Positions 18,157-27,018 of a DNA stretch of 64,000 bases are shown here, one piece after another; position 1 is the stretch's first letter; each line of letters opens with the position of its first letter. Location: positions 2,542,001-2,606,000 of the forward strand of contig NZ_CP051515.1 of the NCBI RefSeq assembly GCF_012689525.1, in the 5' to 3' direction. This stretch comes from Paraburkholderia aromaticivorans. Lineage in GTDB: Bacteria; Pseudomonadota; Gammaproteobacteria; Burkholderiales; Burkholderiaceae. Made by a program: the position numbers and the translations under genes. The notes under the pieces are model-generated. The model ran no database searches, had not been told where the DNA came from, and was given only the letters and a program-made list of their open reading frames with translations.

Positions 18157-18709
18157 TGCAGTGAATGAATCAAATGGCATCGTCGGCATGCGCCACGTAC
18201 GCACGTACTTTTTCCATGCGCAGCCCGATGCAAGTTCGCAAGCTTAGCGGCTCGGACAAAAATTGGGCGTGCAAGGACCTCGAAAGATTCAGAAAGAATT
18301 TCCCGCGATAGCGATGCCGCTGCTTCCCGCAATCGTGAAGCGTGGCATTTATCACGAAACGAAAACGCTTAATCACTAGCCAAGCTAGCCGTTAATAGCG
18401 TCATGACGGATGCATTCTTACCGGCCATCGATGATGGATAAGCGAACAGGCGATTCAAGCAGCAAAAATTACTTAATCGAAAATGCATCCGCTGCAATCA
18501 GTTGCGCGTATAACCAGACGAATGGGAAGTGGCTAAAAGTTAATGTCTTAAGTAGACTGCTTCGAAGTGTGGTGGACAGACTAGACAACCCGGTAAAACT
18601 AACCTAGGCCGCGTGCAATACGCCATTTCCGGCAACACTTTTTCTTTGCACCCGGTCGTGGCATCTAATTTTTTTAAGCGGCTGAAGCAACGGCCATTTC
18701 CCGGAAAAC
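18157..18709. other. Divergent intergenic region between cyclase and cellulose operon
   Basis: About 550 bp with clearly lower GC than its neighbours and no convincing gene. It must hold promoters for both the cyclase (leftward) and bcsD (rightward). One two-part dyad is visible at 18366-18400. Short open frames here lack codon bias and ribosome-binding sites. A run of T at about 18669-18675 lies close to the bcsD start. Confidence 0.6.
18366..18400. promoter_or_regulatory. Two-part inverted repeat upstream of bcsD
   Basis: An inner dyad CTAGC-caa-GCTAG is flanked at equal 3-bp spacing by TTAA on both sides, and the outer ends read CGCTTAA and TTAATAGCG, symmetrical apart from one extra T. 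This looks like a protein-binding site rather than a terminator, because no T-tract follows. The binding protein is unknown. Confidence 0.4.
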
Positions 18710-19165
18710 ATGGTCCCAATTCTCGATTACCTGCTGGAACGCCAAATCTCGCCGCAGTGGCGCGGCATGCTCACCGCGTTGGCCACCGAGTTCGAAGCGC
18801 AGATCGGTCGCGACGAACTGCGTCAATTGATGCACCGCGTCGGCAGCCGGTTTGCGGCGGCCCATCCGCTGCCCGCCTGCGACTCGACCGCCGAACTCGC
18901 ACGGACCTTAAATTTGTACTGGCATGAAATGGATTGGGGCTACGTCGAATTGGCGGACGAACCCGAGTCGCTGCGCATCGTTCACTACTGCGCGCCGTTG
19001 CAGGCATTCGGCGGCGCGGCGCTTGCGTGGACGCCGGCGTTTCTCGAAGGCGTGTATCAGACCTGGCTGAGCGCGTTGGGCGCGCAAGGCTTGTCGGTCG
19101 CGCAAACGAGTGGGTACAGCGAGGACACCGCGATCGAGTTCCGGTTGGGCCGTCATCCTGCCTGA
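18710..19165 (+). CDS. bcsD: Cellulose synthase subunit D
   Basis: A 151-residue protein of the BcsD/CesD family, which forms a periplasmic octameric ring thought to guide glucan chains into ordered ribbons. Family features seen are the N-terminal helix region, RDELRQLMHRVGSRFA and the conserved NLYWHEMDWGYVEL, followed by FLEGVYQTWLSALGA. No signal peptide is present, as in Komagataeibacter BcsD. It is the first gene of the bcs operon, separated from bcsP by 177 bp. The start codon ATG 18710 follows CCCGGAAAAC, a weak ribosome-binding site. Confidence 0.87.
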   Translation: MVPILDYLLERQISPQWRGMLTALATEFEAQIGRDELRQLMHRVGSRFAAAHPLPACDSTAELARTLNLYWHEMDWGYVELADEPESLRIVHYCAPLQAFGGAALAWTPAFLEGVYQTWLSALGAQGLSVAQTSGYSEDTAIEFRLGRHPA

Positions 19166-19239
19166 ACGAAGTGCGTCGGCCGCGTTGCGAATAGACAAAG
19201 CAGCAACACGCAGTAGAGGAACGCGCCAGACCGGTGCGC

Positions 19240-19272
19240 GTGAAGTAGCAGTGAAGTAGCAATGAAGCAGGA
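19240..19272 (+). repeat. 11-bp direct repeat in the bcsD-bcsP gap
   Basis: GTGAAGTAGCA occurs twice in tandem (19240-19250 and 19251-19261) and a third degenerate copy (ATGAAGCAGGA) follows. The period is one turn of the DNA helix. It lies 70-100 bp before bcsP. It could be an operator or simply slippage; no direct evidence separates these. Confidence 0.5.
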
Positions 19273-19342
19273 CCAGCGTTTCAGCGCCGCGAACACAAGT
19301 TAGGATCGGGACAAGGCAAGTCATGAACAAGACGGCGGCACT

Positions 19343-20269
19343 ATGAGCTCATCGAGCGACATCGAAAAACTTTTCGATCATTTTGGCGGTGACGCCAACG
19401 CGTACCAGGAAATCGGCCGCGAAAACGAAGCGCGTTCGGCGCGCACCCGTTGGCCGCTATTGGTGACGCTCGATCTGACCCAGCCGACGATTCCCGCCAT
19501 CGGGCAGCGTCGCGAGGCCAAGCCTCAGTCGCAGGCGGTCGAGGCGCCGGTGGCCGTCGATCGTCAGGACACCACGCCAAAAGACGCAGCCTCTGTCACG
19601 CGCGCAAAGGCGCCGCTGTTCACGCGTTCGCATCGGCGGGACATTCCGCCGGTCGCCGTGGCCGCTCCAGTGACCGTGCCGCAAGGCGCGTCGCGCTTTG
19701 GCGAACTCGAATCGAAAAATGACGCGACGCCGCAAGCGGCAATCGGTGCGGCCCGAGTGGGAGCTGTCGCGCCGGTGGCTGCACAAACCACGCCGGCTGC
19801 GTCTCCGGCAGCACAAAGCGCGGCGGCTGCGACTCCGTTCGCGCCGGCTGCGATTCCGGCACAGACAGCGCCGCTCGCCCCCGTGCCTCACGCCGCGCAA
19901 CCGGCTTCCGTGCCGCCGGCGATTCCGTTGCGGCCACCGGTGATGCAAACGGTCGCTTCCGCCGTTCCGAACTGGGCGCAGACCCCGACGCCTGCGCGTG
20001 CTTACGCGAGCACGACTGCGCCGAATGCACCCGCCGCGCCGACGCAACCCGCTTCGATCCTCGGCAAGCTCTTCGCGCCGGAACCCGCATTCGCACCCGC
20101 GCCGCCGCAACCGGCCGCGCCCAGCGACGAATCCGCGCCACTGCAATCGGTCTTCGACCGCCTGCGCGGCAGCCCCGCTCAACCCGCCGCAGCACCGGCC
20201 GGCGCCGCGCGCGCCGCCACGCCCGCCACCTCCAACTCGTGGCTGATCAACGGCCCTCGTCGCTCATGA
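19343..20269 (+). CDS. bcsP: Cellulose biosynthesis protein BcsP (BcsR-like head, Ala/Pro-rich tail)
   Basis: A 308-residue protein. Residues 1-45 (SDIEKLFDHFGGDANAYQEI, then ENEARSARTRWPLLV) match the short BcsR/YhjR-type module. The rest, from about 60, is low-complexity Ala/Pro/Gln sequence with no fold signal until short charged patches near the end. In type I bcs operons this gene sits just before bcsQ, as here, where the stop overlaps the bcsQ ATG by 4 bp. It probably helps position or assemble the synthase at the inner membrane. A seven-codon ATG frame at 19323 ends in an ATGA overlap with this start. Confidence 0.78.
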   Translation: MSSSSDIEKLFDHFGGDANAYQEIGRENEARSARTRWPLLVTLDLTQPTIPAIGQRREAKPQSQAVEAPVAVDRQDTTPKDAASVTRAKAPLFTRSHRRDIPPVAVAAPVTVPQGASRFGELESKNDATPQAAIGAARVGAVAPVAAQTTPAASPAAQSAAAATPFAPAAIPAQTAPLAPVPHAAQPASVPPAIPLRPPVMQTVASAVPNWAQTPTPARAYASTTAPNAPAAPTQPASILGKLFAPEPAFAPAPPQPAAPSDESAPLQSVFDRLRGSPAQPAAAPAGAARAATPATSNSWLINGPRRS

Positions 20270-21054
20270 AAGTCATCGCGGTGGTGTCCGCCAAAGGCGG
20301 GGTCGGCAAGACCACCCTCGCCGCCAATCTCGCTTCCGTGCTGGCCGCCGGCGGCCGGCGTGTGATCGCGCTCGACCTCGACCCGCAGAACGCGCTGCGC
20401 CTGCACTTCGGTGTGCCGCTCGACAGCATCGACGGCTTGTCACGCGCCACGCTGACGGGCGATCCGTGGCAAACCGTGATGTTCGACGGCGTCGACGGCG
20501 TGACCGTGCTGCCCTACGGCGCGTTGCTCGAAGACGACCGCCGCCGCTTCGAAGCGCACATCGACCAGGAGCCGCGCTGGCTCGCGCAGTCGTTGCAGAA
20601 CCTGCGGCTCGACGCGTCCGACATCGTGATCATCGACACGCCGCCGGGTTCATCCGCCTATGTCCGCACTGCATTGTGCGCGGCCACTTTCACGCTGAAT
20701 GTGGTGCTCGCCGACGCCGCGTCGTACGCCGCGATTCCGCTGATGGAGCGGCTGATCGCAGCGTACGCAGCGCCGCGCGCCGAATTCGGCGGCGAAGGCT
20801 ATGTGATCAACCAGATCGACCAGTCGCGCCAGTTGACCAAAGACGTGCTCAAGGTGCTGCGCCAGATGCTCGGCACGAAGCTGTTCCCCGGCGTGATCCA
20901 TCTGGACGAAGGTGTGAGCGAGGCGCTCGCGTGCGACACCACGCTGATTCACTACGATCCACTCAGCCAGGCGGCCGCCGATTTCAAGTCGTGTGGCGCG
21001 TGGCTGCTGGCGGCGCTCGACGCGATCGCCGTCTCGCCGAGGAACGTCGCATGA
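20266..21054 (+). CDS. bcsQ: Cellulose biosynthesis ATPase BcsQ (ParA/MinD-like)
   Basis: A 262-residue ParA/MinD-family ATPase. The deviant Walker A is SAKGGVGKTTLAANLAS at the N-terminus, followed by ALDLDPQNALRLH (switch region) and IVIIDTPPGSS (Walker B). BcsQ proteins localise cellulose synthesis to the cell pole or help synthase assembly. The start ATG overlaps the bcsP stop and its own TGA overlaps the bcsA ATG, both by 4 bp, which fixes all three starts and implies translational coupling. An upstream in-frame ATG at 20239 lies inside bcsP and is not needed. Confidence 0.92.
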   Translation: MKVIAVVSAKGGVGKTTLAANLASVLAAGGRRVIALDLDPQNALRLHFGVPLDSIDGLSRATLTGDPWQTVMFDGVDGVTVLPYGALLEDDRRRFEAHIDQEPRWLAQSLQNLRLDASDIVIIDTPPGSSAYVRTALCAATFTLNVVLADAASYAAIPLMERLIAAYAAPRAEFGGEGYVINQIDQSRQLTKDVLKVLRQMLGTKLFPGVIHLDEGVSEALACDTTLIHYDPLSQAAADFKSCGAWLLAALDAIAVSPRNVA

Positions 21055-23255
21055 GTACGTCTCCATCGCCGGGCCTCGAGCCCGCCGAGCCATCGCGGCT
21101 CGAACGCTTCGTCGACGCGCGTTTCTGGAACAGCCGCATCGTCACGGGACTCGTCACGCTGTTCGCGCTGGTGATGCTGTACTTCGTGTTCACCGTGCCG
21201 CTCGCGTTCTACGAACAGTTGACGTTCGCGACCTGCTGCTTCGTGACCGCGCTGATGTTCCGCCGTCTGCAAGGCCGTTACGCGACGATGGTGATGATCA
21301 TGCTCTCGGTGTTGACCTCGGGCCGCTATATGTACTGGCGCCTGACCGCGACCACTTACTGGGAGCATCCGCTCGACGCCGGCTGGGGTCTGCTGCTGGT
21401 GTCCGCCGAAGTCTATTCGACGATCGTGCTGCTGCTCGGCTATTTCCAGACCGCCTGGCCGCTCAAGCGCACGCCGATGCCGCTGCCCGCCTCGCGCGAC
21501 CAATGGCCGACCGTCGACGTGTTCATTCCGACCTACAACGAGCCGCTCTCGGTGGTGAAGCCGACCATCTACGCCGCGCTCGCGCTCGACTATCCGGCCG
21601 AGAAGATCTCGATCCACGTACTCGACGACGGCCGCCGCCCCGAGTTCAAGGCGTTCTGCGAGGACGTCGGCGTCAACTGGACGATCCGCACGCACAACCG
21701 CCATGCGAAAGCCGGCAACATCAACGAAGCATTGAAAATCACCAGCGGCGAATACCTCGCGATCTTCGACTGCGATCACATTCCGACCCGCTCGTTCCTG
21801 CAGATCGGCCTCGGCTGGTTCCTGCGCGACAAGCTGCTGTCGATGCTGCAAACGCCGCACCACTTCTTCTCCGCCGACCCGTTCGAGCGCAATCTCGGCA
21901 CCTTCCGTAAGGTGCCGAACGAAGGCGAACTGTTCTATGGCCTTGTGCAGGACGGCAACGATCTGTGGAACGCCACCTTCTTCTGCGGCTCGTGCGCGTT
22001 GCTGCGCCGGACCATGGTCGAGGAGATCGGCGGCATCGCGGTCGAGACCGTCACTGAAGACGCGCATACCGCTTTGAAGCTGCACCGTCTCGGCTACACC
22101 ACCGCGTATCTGGCGATTCCGCAAGCCGCGGGGCTCGCCACGGAAAGTCTCTCCGGCCACATCGGCCAGCGGATTCGCTGGGCGCGCGGCATGACGCAGA
22201 TTTTCCGGATCGACAATCCGCTCACCGGCAAGGGTCTGAAAATCGGCCAGCGCCTGTGCTATCTGAACGCGATGATGCACTTCTTCTACGGCATCCCGCG
22301 TCTGGTGTTTCTGACCGCGCCGCTGTCGTATCTGTTCTTCGGCGCGCACGTGATCGAAGCCGCCGCCAGCACGATCGCCATCTACGCGCTGCCGCACATG
22401 ATGCACGCGAGCATCACCAACTCGCGCATGCAGCGCTCGTTCCGCCATTCGTTCTGGGCTGAAGTGTACGAATCGGTGCTGGCCTCGTACATCACCGCGC
22501 CGACCCTGCTCGCGTTGATCAACCCGAAGCTCGGCAAGTTCAACGTGACGGCCAAGGGCGGCCAGATCGAGAAGAACTATTTCGACTGGGCAATCTCACG
22601 TCCTTATCTGTTCCTGCTGTTGCTGAATCTGATCGGCTTCTGCGTGGGCATCGTGCACATCTATTTGAACTGGCATGTGCGCAGCGTGGTGCAGACCACC
22701 ATCCTTAATCTCGGCTGGACCACGTACAACATGCTGATTCTCGGCGCGAGCGTGGCCGCCGCGAGCGAGCGCCGGCAGATTCGCGCGGTGCATCGTGTGG
22801 CGATGCAGATGCCCGTGATGCTGAAGTTCTCGACCGGCCGCACGCTTGCCTGCGAAACCATCGACTACTCGGAAGGCGGCGTCGGCGTGGCGCTGCCCGC
22901 CGCGATTCAGGTGCCGATGCACGAACGTGTGACCGTGTCGCTCTTTCGCGGCGACGAGGAATACGCGTTCCCCGCGACCGTCGGCTTCACCGCGCCGGGC
23001 CGCGTGGGCCTGCGCTTCTCGGCGATGACGCGCGAGCAGGAGTACGAGTTCGTCAAGACCACCTTTGCACGCGCCGACGCCTGGACCGGCTGGGCGGAAG
23101 GACGGCAGCAGGACACACCTTTGCGCGGCCTGTCGCATGTGCTGACGGTGGGCGCGCGCGGCATCGCGGGTCTGTTCGAGCATCTCTATGCCGACCTTCG
23201 CAGTTCGATGAAAAGCCGTCCAATGGACGTCAAGAAGCTAAAAACGAAAGACTGA
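21051..23255 (+). CDS. bcsA: Cellulose synthase catalytic subunit BcsA
   Basis: A 734-residue inner-membrane family-2 glycosyltransferase. N-terminal membrane helices are followed by the catalytic core: FIPTYNEP near 160, LDDG near 191, FDCDH near 240, the FFCGS segment, the base TED near 333 and QRIRWARG near 373. More membrane helices follow, then a C-terminal PilZ domain with RRQIRAVHR near 573 and DYSEGGVG near 604, the c-di-GMP-binding pair. It polymerises UDP-glucose and exports the chain with BcsB. The PilZ domain links it directly to the GGDEF proteins encoded just upstream. Confidence 0.96.
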   Translation: MSTSPSPGLEPAEPSRLERFVDARFWNSRIVTGLVTLFALVMLYFVFTVPLAFYEQLTFATCCFVTALMFRRLQGRYATMVMIMLSVLTSGRYMYWRLTATTYWEHPLDAGWGLLLVSAEVYSTIVLLLGYFQTAWPLKRTPMPLPASRDQWPTVDVFIPTYNEPLSVVKPTIYAALALDYPAEKISIHVLDDGRRPEFKAFCEDVGVNWTIRTHNRHAKAGNINEALKITSGEYLAIFDCDHIPTRSFLQIGLGWFLRDKLLSMLQTPHHFFSADPFERNLGTFRKVPNEGELFYGLVQDGNDLWNATFFCGSCALLRRTMVEEIGGIAVETVTEDAHTALKLHRLGYTTAYLAIPQAAGLATESLSGHIGQRIRWARGMTQIFRIDNPLTGKGLKIGQRLCYLNAMMHFFYGIPRLVFLTAPLSYLFFGAHVIEAAASTIAIYALPHMMHASITNSRMQRSFRHSFWAEVYESVLASYITAPTLLALINPKLGKFNVTAKGGQIEKNYFDWAISRPYLFLLLLNLIGFCVGIVHIYLNWHVRSVVQTTILNLGWTTYNMLILGASVAAASERRQIRAVHRVAMQMPVMLKFSTGRTLACETIDYSEGGVGVALPAAIQVPMHERVTVSLFRGDEEYAFPATVGFTAPGRVGLRFSAMTREQEYEFVKTTFARADAWTGWAEGRQQDTPLRGLSHVLTVGARGIAGLFEHLYADLRSSMKSRPMDVKKLKTKD

Positions 23256-23258
23256 TCT

Positions 23259-25826
23259 ATGCGCAACTGGATGGCGAAGGGCAACATCGAACGCTCGAAT
23301 CACGAGCGCAGTGGGACCGGATTGAGCATGCATCGCGTGGCACGCCCCGGCTCGCAACGGCTGATGCGCGGCCTCGCGTGCTGGCTGGCATTGCAGACGG
23401 CGCTGGCCGCGCCGCTCGCCTCGGCGGCTGAAGTCGTGGTGGCGGCTACCGGTGGTGCAAGCGCGGCGGACGCCGTGCAGAGCGCGGCAGGCTCAGTTCA
23501 GAGCAAGCCGGCCGCGCCGGTTGCGACCGGCGTCGGCACTGCGAGCGCGCCGGGTCCGGCCGTGCCCTACGATCCGAACGCGCTGGCGCAGCCGCAACTG
23601 GCGACACCGACGCCGGCGCTCGCCGCTTCGTCGGTGAAAGCGTTGGGCGTCAAGACGCCGACCACCGCCGAGCCGGGCACGCTGGTGCCGGGCGGCCGCC
23701 GTCAAACGCTGACCTTCGCCGATCTCGGCGCACTCGACCCGCTGCAATTGCGCGGCACCGACGGCCAGAACGGCGTGGCGTTTTCCGTGCGCGGCGACGA
23801 AGTGGTGACGGGTGCGGTCCTGCATCTGGTGTATAGCTACTCGCCCGCGCTGCTCCCGAATATCTCGCAGCTCAAGGTGCTGGTGAACGGCGAAGTCGCC
23901 GCCACCCTGCCCGTGCCGCACGAACAGGCCGGCATGCTGGTGGCGCGCGACGTCTCGATCGATCCGCGCTTCATCACCGAGTTCAACCATCTGAACGTGC
24001 AGTTGATCGGCCATTACACAACGAGTTGCGAAGACCCGGCCAACTCCTCGCTGTGGGCCACCGTCAGCAATGCGAGTTCGCTCGATCTGACGTACGCGTC
24101 GCTCGCCAGCAAGCCGGATCTGGCCGCGCTGCCGCAACCGTTCTTCGACCGACGTGACGTGCGCCGGCTGGAGTTGCCGTTCGTGTTCCCGCAAAAGCCG
24201 GGCAACGCGACGCTCGAAGCGGGCGGCATCGTGGCATCGTGGTTCGGCGCGCTCGCCGGTTATCGCGGCGCGGTGTTTCCGGCGCAACTGGACAACGCGC
24301 CGCTGTCGGGCAATGCCGTCGTGTTCGCGACGTCCGATCAACGCCCCGCCGGCATCAGTATTCCGGCGATCTCCGGCCCGACCCTCGCGGTGGTCGATCG
24401 CGAGGCGCCCGCGCGCGGCAAACTGCTGCTCGTGCTCGGACGCACCGAAGCCGAACTGAAAACCGCCGCGAAGTCGCTCGGCATCGGCCAGAACGCCTTG
24501 ACGGGCCAGAGCGCGACCATCACGCAATTGAACGAACTCGCGCCGCGCGCGGCGTACGACGCGCCGAACTGGCTGCCCACCAATCGTCCGGTGCGCTTCG
24601 GCGAACTCACCGATCCGCGCGATCTGACGGTGTCCGGTTACGACGCCGACGCCGTGCGCGTGAATCTGCGCGTGCCGCCCGATCTGTTCATGTGGCACAC
24701 CAAGGGCGCGCCGATCGATCTGCGCTACCGCTACACGGTGCGTCCGCTGCGCGACCGCTCGTCGCTCAACGTGAGCGTGAACAACGGCTTCGTGCAGGCG
24801 CTGCCGATTCCCGCCGAATCCGCTTCCGTCTTCGAGCTGAGCCATTACTTCGCCACCGTGCTGCCGGACAAGACCGCCGAAGCGCGCCGCACCCTGCACA
24901 TTCCGCCGCTGCTGCTGACGCCGCGCGCGCAGGTGCGCCTGCACTTCTACTACGACATTCCGAATACCGGCGAATGTCACGGGCGGCTGCTCGACAACGT
25001 GGTCGGCGCGATCGACCCGAACTCGACGATCGACCTCTCATCGTTCCCGCACTACATGGCGCTGCCCGATCTGGCCGCGTTCGCCAACAGCGGCTTTCCG
25101 TTCACGCGCATGGCGGACCTCTCCGAGACCGCCGCGATCCTGCCGAACGACGCCGATTCGAGCGACTACAGCCTGTATCTGCTGACCATGGGCCGCATGG
25201 GGACCTCGACCGGCTATCCGGTGACGGGCGTCACGGTCGGCACCGCCGACGACGCCGACAAGTTCGCCGACAAGGACCTGCTGATTTTCGGCGCGCCGGG
25301 CAAGCAGCCGCTGTTGCAGCGTTGGGCCAAGTCGATGCCGTTCTCCAGCGACGGCGACTCGCGCACCTTCCAGCTCACCGACATCGTTTTCAAACTTGAG
25401 GACTGGTGGCATGGCGAACGCGGCGTCGAGCGCACGCCCGCGCGCGCCGATCTGACGCTGGTGAGTTCGAACGGCGACGCGTTACTGACCGGCTTCGAAT
25501 CGCCGCTGCAAAAGAACCGCAGCGCCGTCGCGCTGGTGAGCGCGGCCGGCCAGTCGGACGCCGACCTGTCCGCGGCGCTGCTCGACTCCGACGTGTTGCC
25601 GCAGATTCAAGGCGCGATGGCCGTGATCCACGGCCGCACCGTCACCATCACCTCGAACGGCGAGGCGTATTACGTCGGCCATCTGTCGCCGCAGGAGTAT
25701 CTGCGCTGGGCGCTGTCGTCGCATCCGCTGCTGTTGATGCTGGGCGGCGTGCTTGCCGCGCTGATCATAGCGGGCCTGTTCTACCGGACGCTGCGCTCGA
25801 TCGCCGCGCGCCGCCTGAAGGACTAA
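23259..25826 (+). CDS. bcsB: Cellulose synthase regulatory/periplasmic subunit BcsB
   Basis: An 855-residue periplasmic protein held by one C-terminal membrane helix (LLLMLGGVLAALIIAGLFY). A signal-like hydrophobic stretch (GLACWLALQTALAAPLASA) precedes an Ala/Pro-rich linker to about residue 130. The core with carbohydrate-binding and flavodoxin-like repeats follows, with landmarks LTFADLGALDPLQLRGTDG and HLNVQLIGHYTTSCEDP. BcsB guides the nascent glucan through the periplasm and is needed for BcsA activity. It begins 3 bp after bcsA. The true start may be one of the later Met codons (around 23328), since the first 20 residues are charged. Confidence 0.94.
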   Translation: MRNWMAKGNIERSNHERSGTGLSMHRVARPGSQRLMRGLACWLALQTALAAPLASAAEVVVAATGGASAADAVQSAAGSVQSKPAAPVATGVGTASAPGPAVPYDPNALAQPQLATPTPALAASSVKALGVKTPTTAEPGTLVPGGRRQTLTFADLGALDPLQLRGTDGQNGVAFSVRGDEVVTGAVLHLVYSYSPALLPNISQLKVLVNGEVAATLPVPHEQAGMLVARDVSIDPRFITEFNHLNVQLIGHYTTSCEDPANSSLWATVSNASSLDLTYASLASKPDLAALPQPFFDRRDVRRLELPFVFPQKPGNATLEAGGIVASWFGALAGYRGAVFPAQLDNAPLSGNAVVFATSDQRPAGISIPAISGPTLAVVDREAPARGKLLLVLGRTEAELKTAAKSLGIGQNALTGQSATITQLNELAPRAAYDAPNWLPTNRPVRFGELTDPRDLTVSGYDADAVRVNLRVPPDLFMWHTKGAPIDLRYRYTVRPLRDRSSLNVSVNNGFVQALPIPAESASVFELSHYFATVLPDKTAEARRTLHIPPLLLTPRAQVRLHFYYDIPNTGECHGRLLDNVVGAIDPNSTIDLSSFPHYMALPDLAAFANSGFPFTRMADLSETAAILPNDADSSDYSLYLLTMGRMGTSTGYPVTGVTVGTADDADKFADKDLLIFGAPGKQPLLQRWAKSMPFSSDGDSRTFQLTDIVFKLEDWWHGERGVERTPARADLTLVSSNGDALLTGFESPLQKNRSAVALVSAAGQSDADLSAALLDSDVLPQIQGAMAVIHGRTVTITSNGEAYYVGHLSPQEYLRWALSSHPLLLMLGGVLAALIIAGLFYRTLRSIAARRLKD

Positions 25827-25836
25827 TAGGACTGAT

Positions 25837-27018
25837 ATGCGGGTTCGAATCAACAAGAAAATCGGCGTGGCGCTGACGCTCGGGCTGGCGGCGTCCGCGA
25901 GTTTCGCCAATCTCGTCAAGGTGGCGCAGACCACCACCGCGCCCGGCGCCTGTGGCGACTGGAGCGGCTATCGCGCGTTCGTCGAACGCTTCGTGCAGGC
26001 CGACGGCCGTGTGATCGACTACTCCACGCCGGCGCAGCAAACCACCTCCGAAGGCCAGTCGTACGCGCTCTTTTTCGCGCTGGTCGCAAACGACCGCGCG
26101 ACTTTCGACCGGCTGCTCGGCTGGACGCGCACCAATCTGTCGGGCAATCAGTTCGACGCGCAAAACGTGCGGCTGCCATCGTGGCAATGGGGCAGAAAAG
26201 CGGACGGCTCGTATGGCGTGCTCGATCCGAATTCCGCCTCCGACTCCGACCTGTGGATCGCCTACGATCTGCTGCAAGCAGGCCGCCTGTGGCATGAGGC
26301 GGGTTATACGCAGTTGGGCGAAGCACTGGCCGCGCAGATCGCGCGCCAGGAAATGACCATGCTGCCGGGCGTCGGACCGATGCTGCTGCCCGGGCCGCAA
26401 GGCTTCAAGATCGGCGGCGTGACGCGACTGAATCCGAGCTATCTGCCGCTGCCGGTGCTGCGCTCACTCGCGCACGACATGCCGAATGGCCCGTGGGGCA
26501 AGCTCGCCGACAGCGCCTACAAGCTCATCAAGACCACCGCGCCGCAAGGCTTCGCGCCCGACTGGGCGGCCTGGCAAAACGGCCAGTTCGTGGTCGATCC
26601 GAAAAACGGCGACACCGGCAGCTATGACGCAATCCGCGTCTATCTGTGGGCCGGTCTCACCTCGCCCGCCGATCCGCTCGCCAAGCCATGGCTCGCGGCG
26701 CTCGGCGGCATGCGCGCCCGCGTCGCGCAAACCGGCTTTCCGCCCGAGAAGGTTTCGTCGACCACCGGCACGGCCAGCGGCGAAGGACCGCTCAGCTACT
26801 GGGGCGCGCTCACGCCGTACTTCAAGGCGCTCGGCGACGAGCGCGGCCTCGGCCTCGCGCGCACGCATCTCGCGGCGCTCGACACCAACGTGCCGGGCCG
26901 CGAACCGGTTTACTACGATCGTGTGCTGGGTTTGTTCGGCACGGGTTTCATCGACGGCCGCTATCGTTTCGACGAAGCCGGACGTCTCGTGCCGAGTTGG
27001 AGAAATGCATGCGACTGA
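25837..27018 (+). CDS. bcsZ: Periplasmic endo-1,4-beta-glucanase BcsZ (GH8)
   Basis: A 393-residue glycoside hydrolase family 8 cellulase with a signal peptide (GVALTLGLAASASFA). The catalytic acid Glu is in TTSEGQSYALFFAL and the base Asp in GSYDAIRVYLW; WQWGRKADGSYGV and DSDLWIAYDLLQAG complete the GH8 pattern. In bcs operons this enzyme trims or releases glucan chains in the periplasm and affects fibre order. It starts 10 bp after bcsB with TAGGA upstream, and its 3' end overlaps bcsC by 10 bp. Confidence 0.95.
   Translation: MRVRINKKIGVALTLGLAASASFANLVKVAQTTTAPGACGDWSGYRAFVERFVQADGRVIDYSTPAQQTTSEGQSYALFFALVANDRATFDRLLGWTRTNLSGNQFDAQNVRLPSWQWGRKADGSYGVLDPNSASDSDLWIAYDLLQAGRLWHEAGYTQLGEALAAQIARQEMTMLPGVGPMLLPGPQGFKIGGVTRLNPSYLPLPVLRSLAHDMPNGPWGKLADSAYKLIKTTAPQGFAPDWAAWQNGQFVVDPKNGDTGSYDAIRVYLWAGLTSPADPLAKPWLAALGGMRARVAQTGFPPEKVSSTTGTASGEGPLSYWGALTPYFKALGDERGLGLARTHLAALDTNVPGREPVYYDRVLGLFGTGFIDGRYRFDEAGRLVPSWRNACD

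Noticed and set aside
18410..18607. Small open frame in the cyclase/bcsD gap
   Set aside because: No ribosome-binding site, no codon bias and no recognisable sequence; more likely regulatory DNA.
18600..18709. Possible sigma-54 promoter before bcsD
   Set aside because: TGGCAT is present but the -12 GC element is missing, so the match is too weak.
20466..21050. Extension of bcsA upstream through bcsQ
   Set aside because: The added part is arginine-rich shadow sequence of bcsQ; the ATGA overlap at 21051 gives a normal BcsA start.
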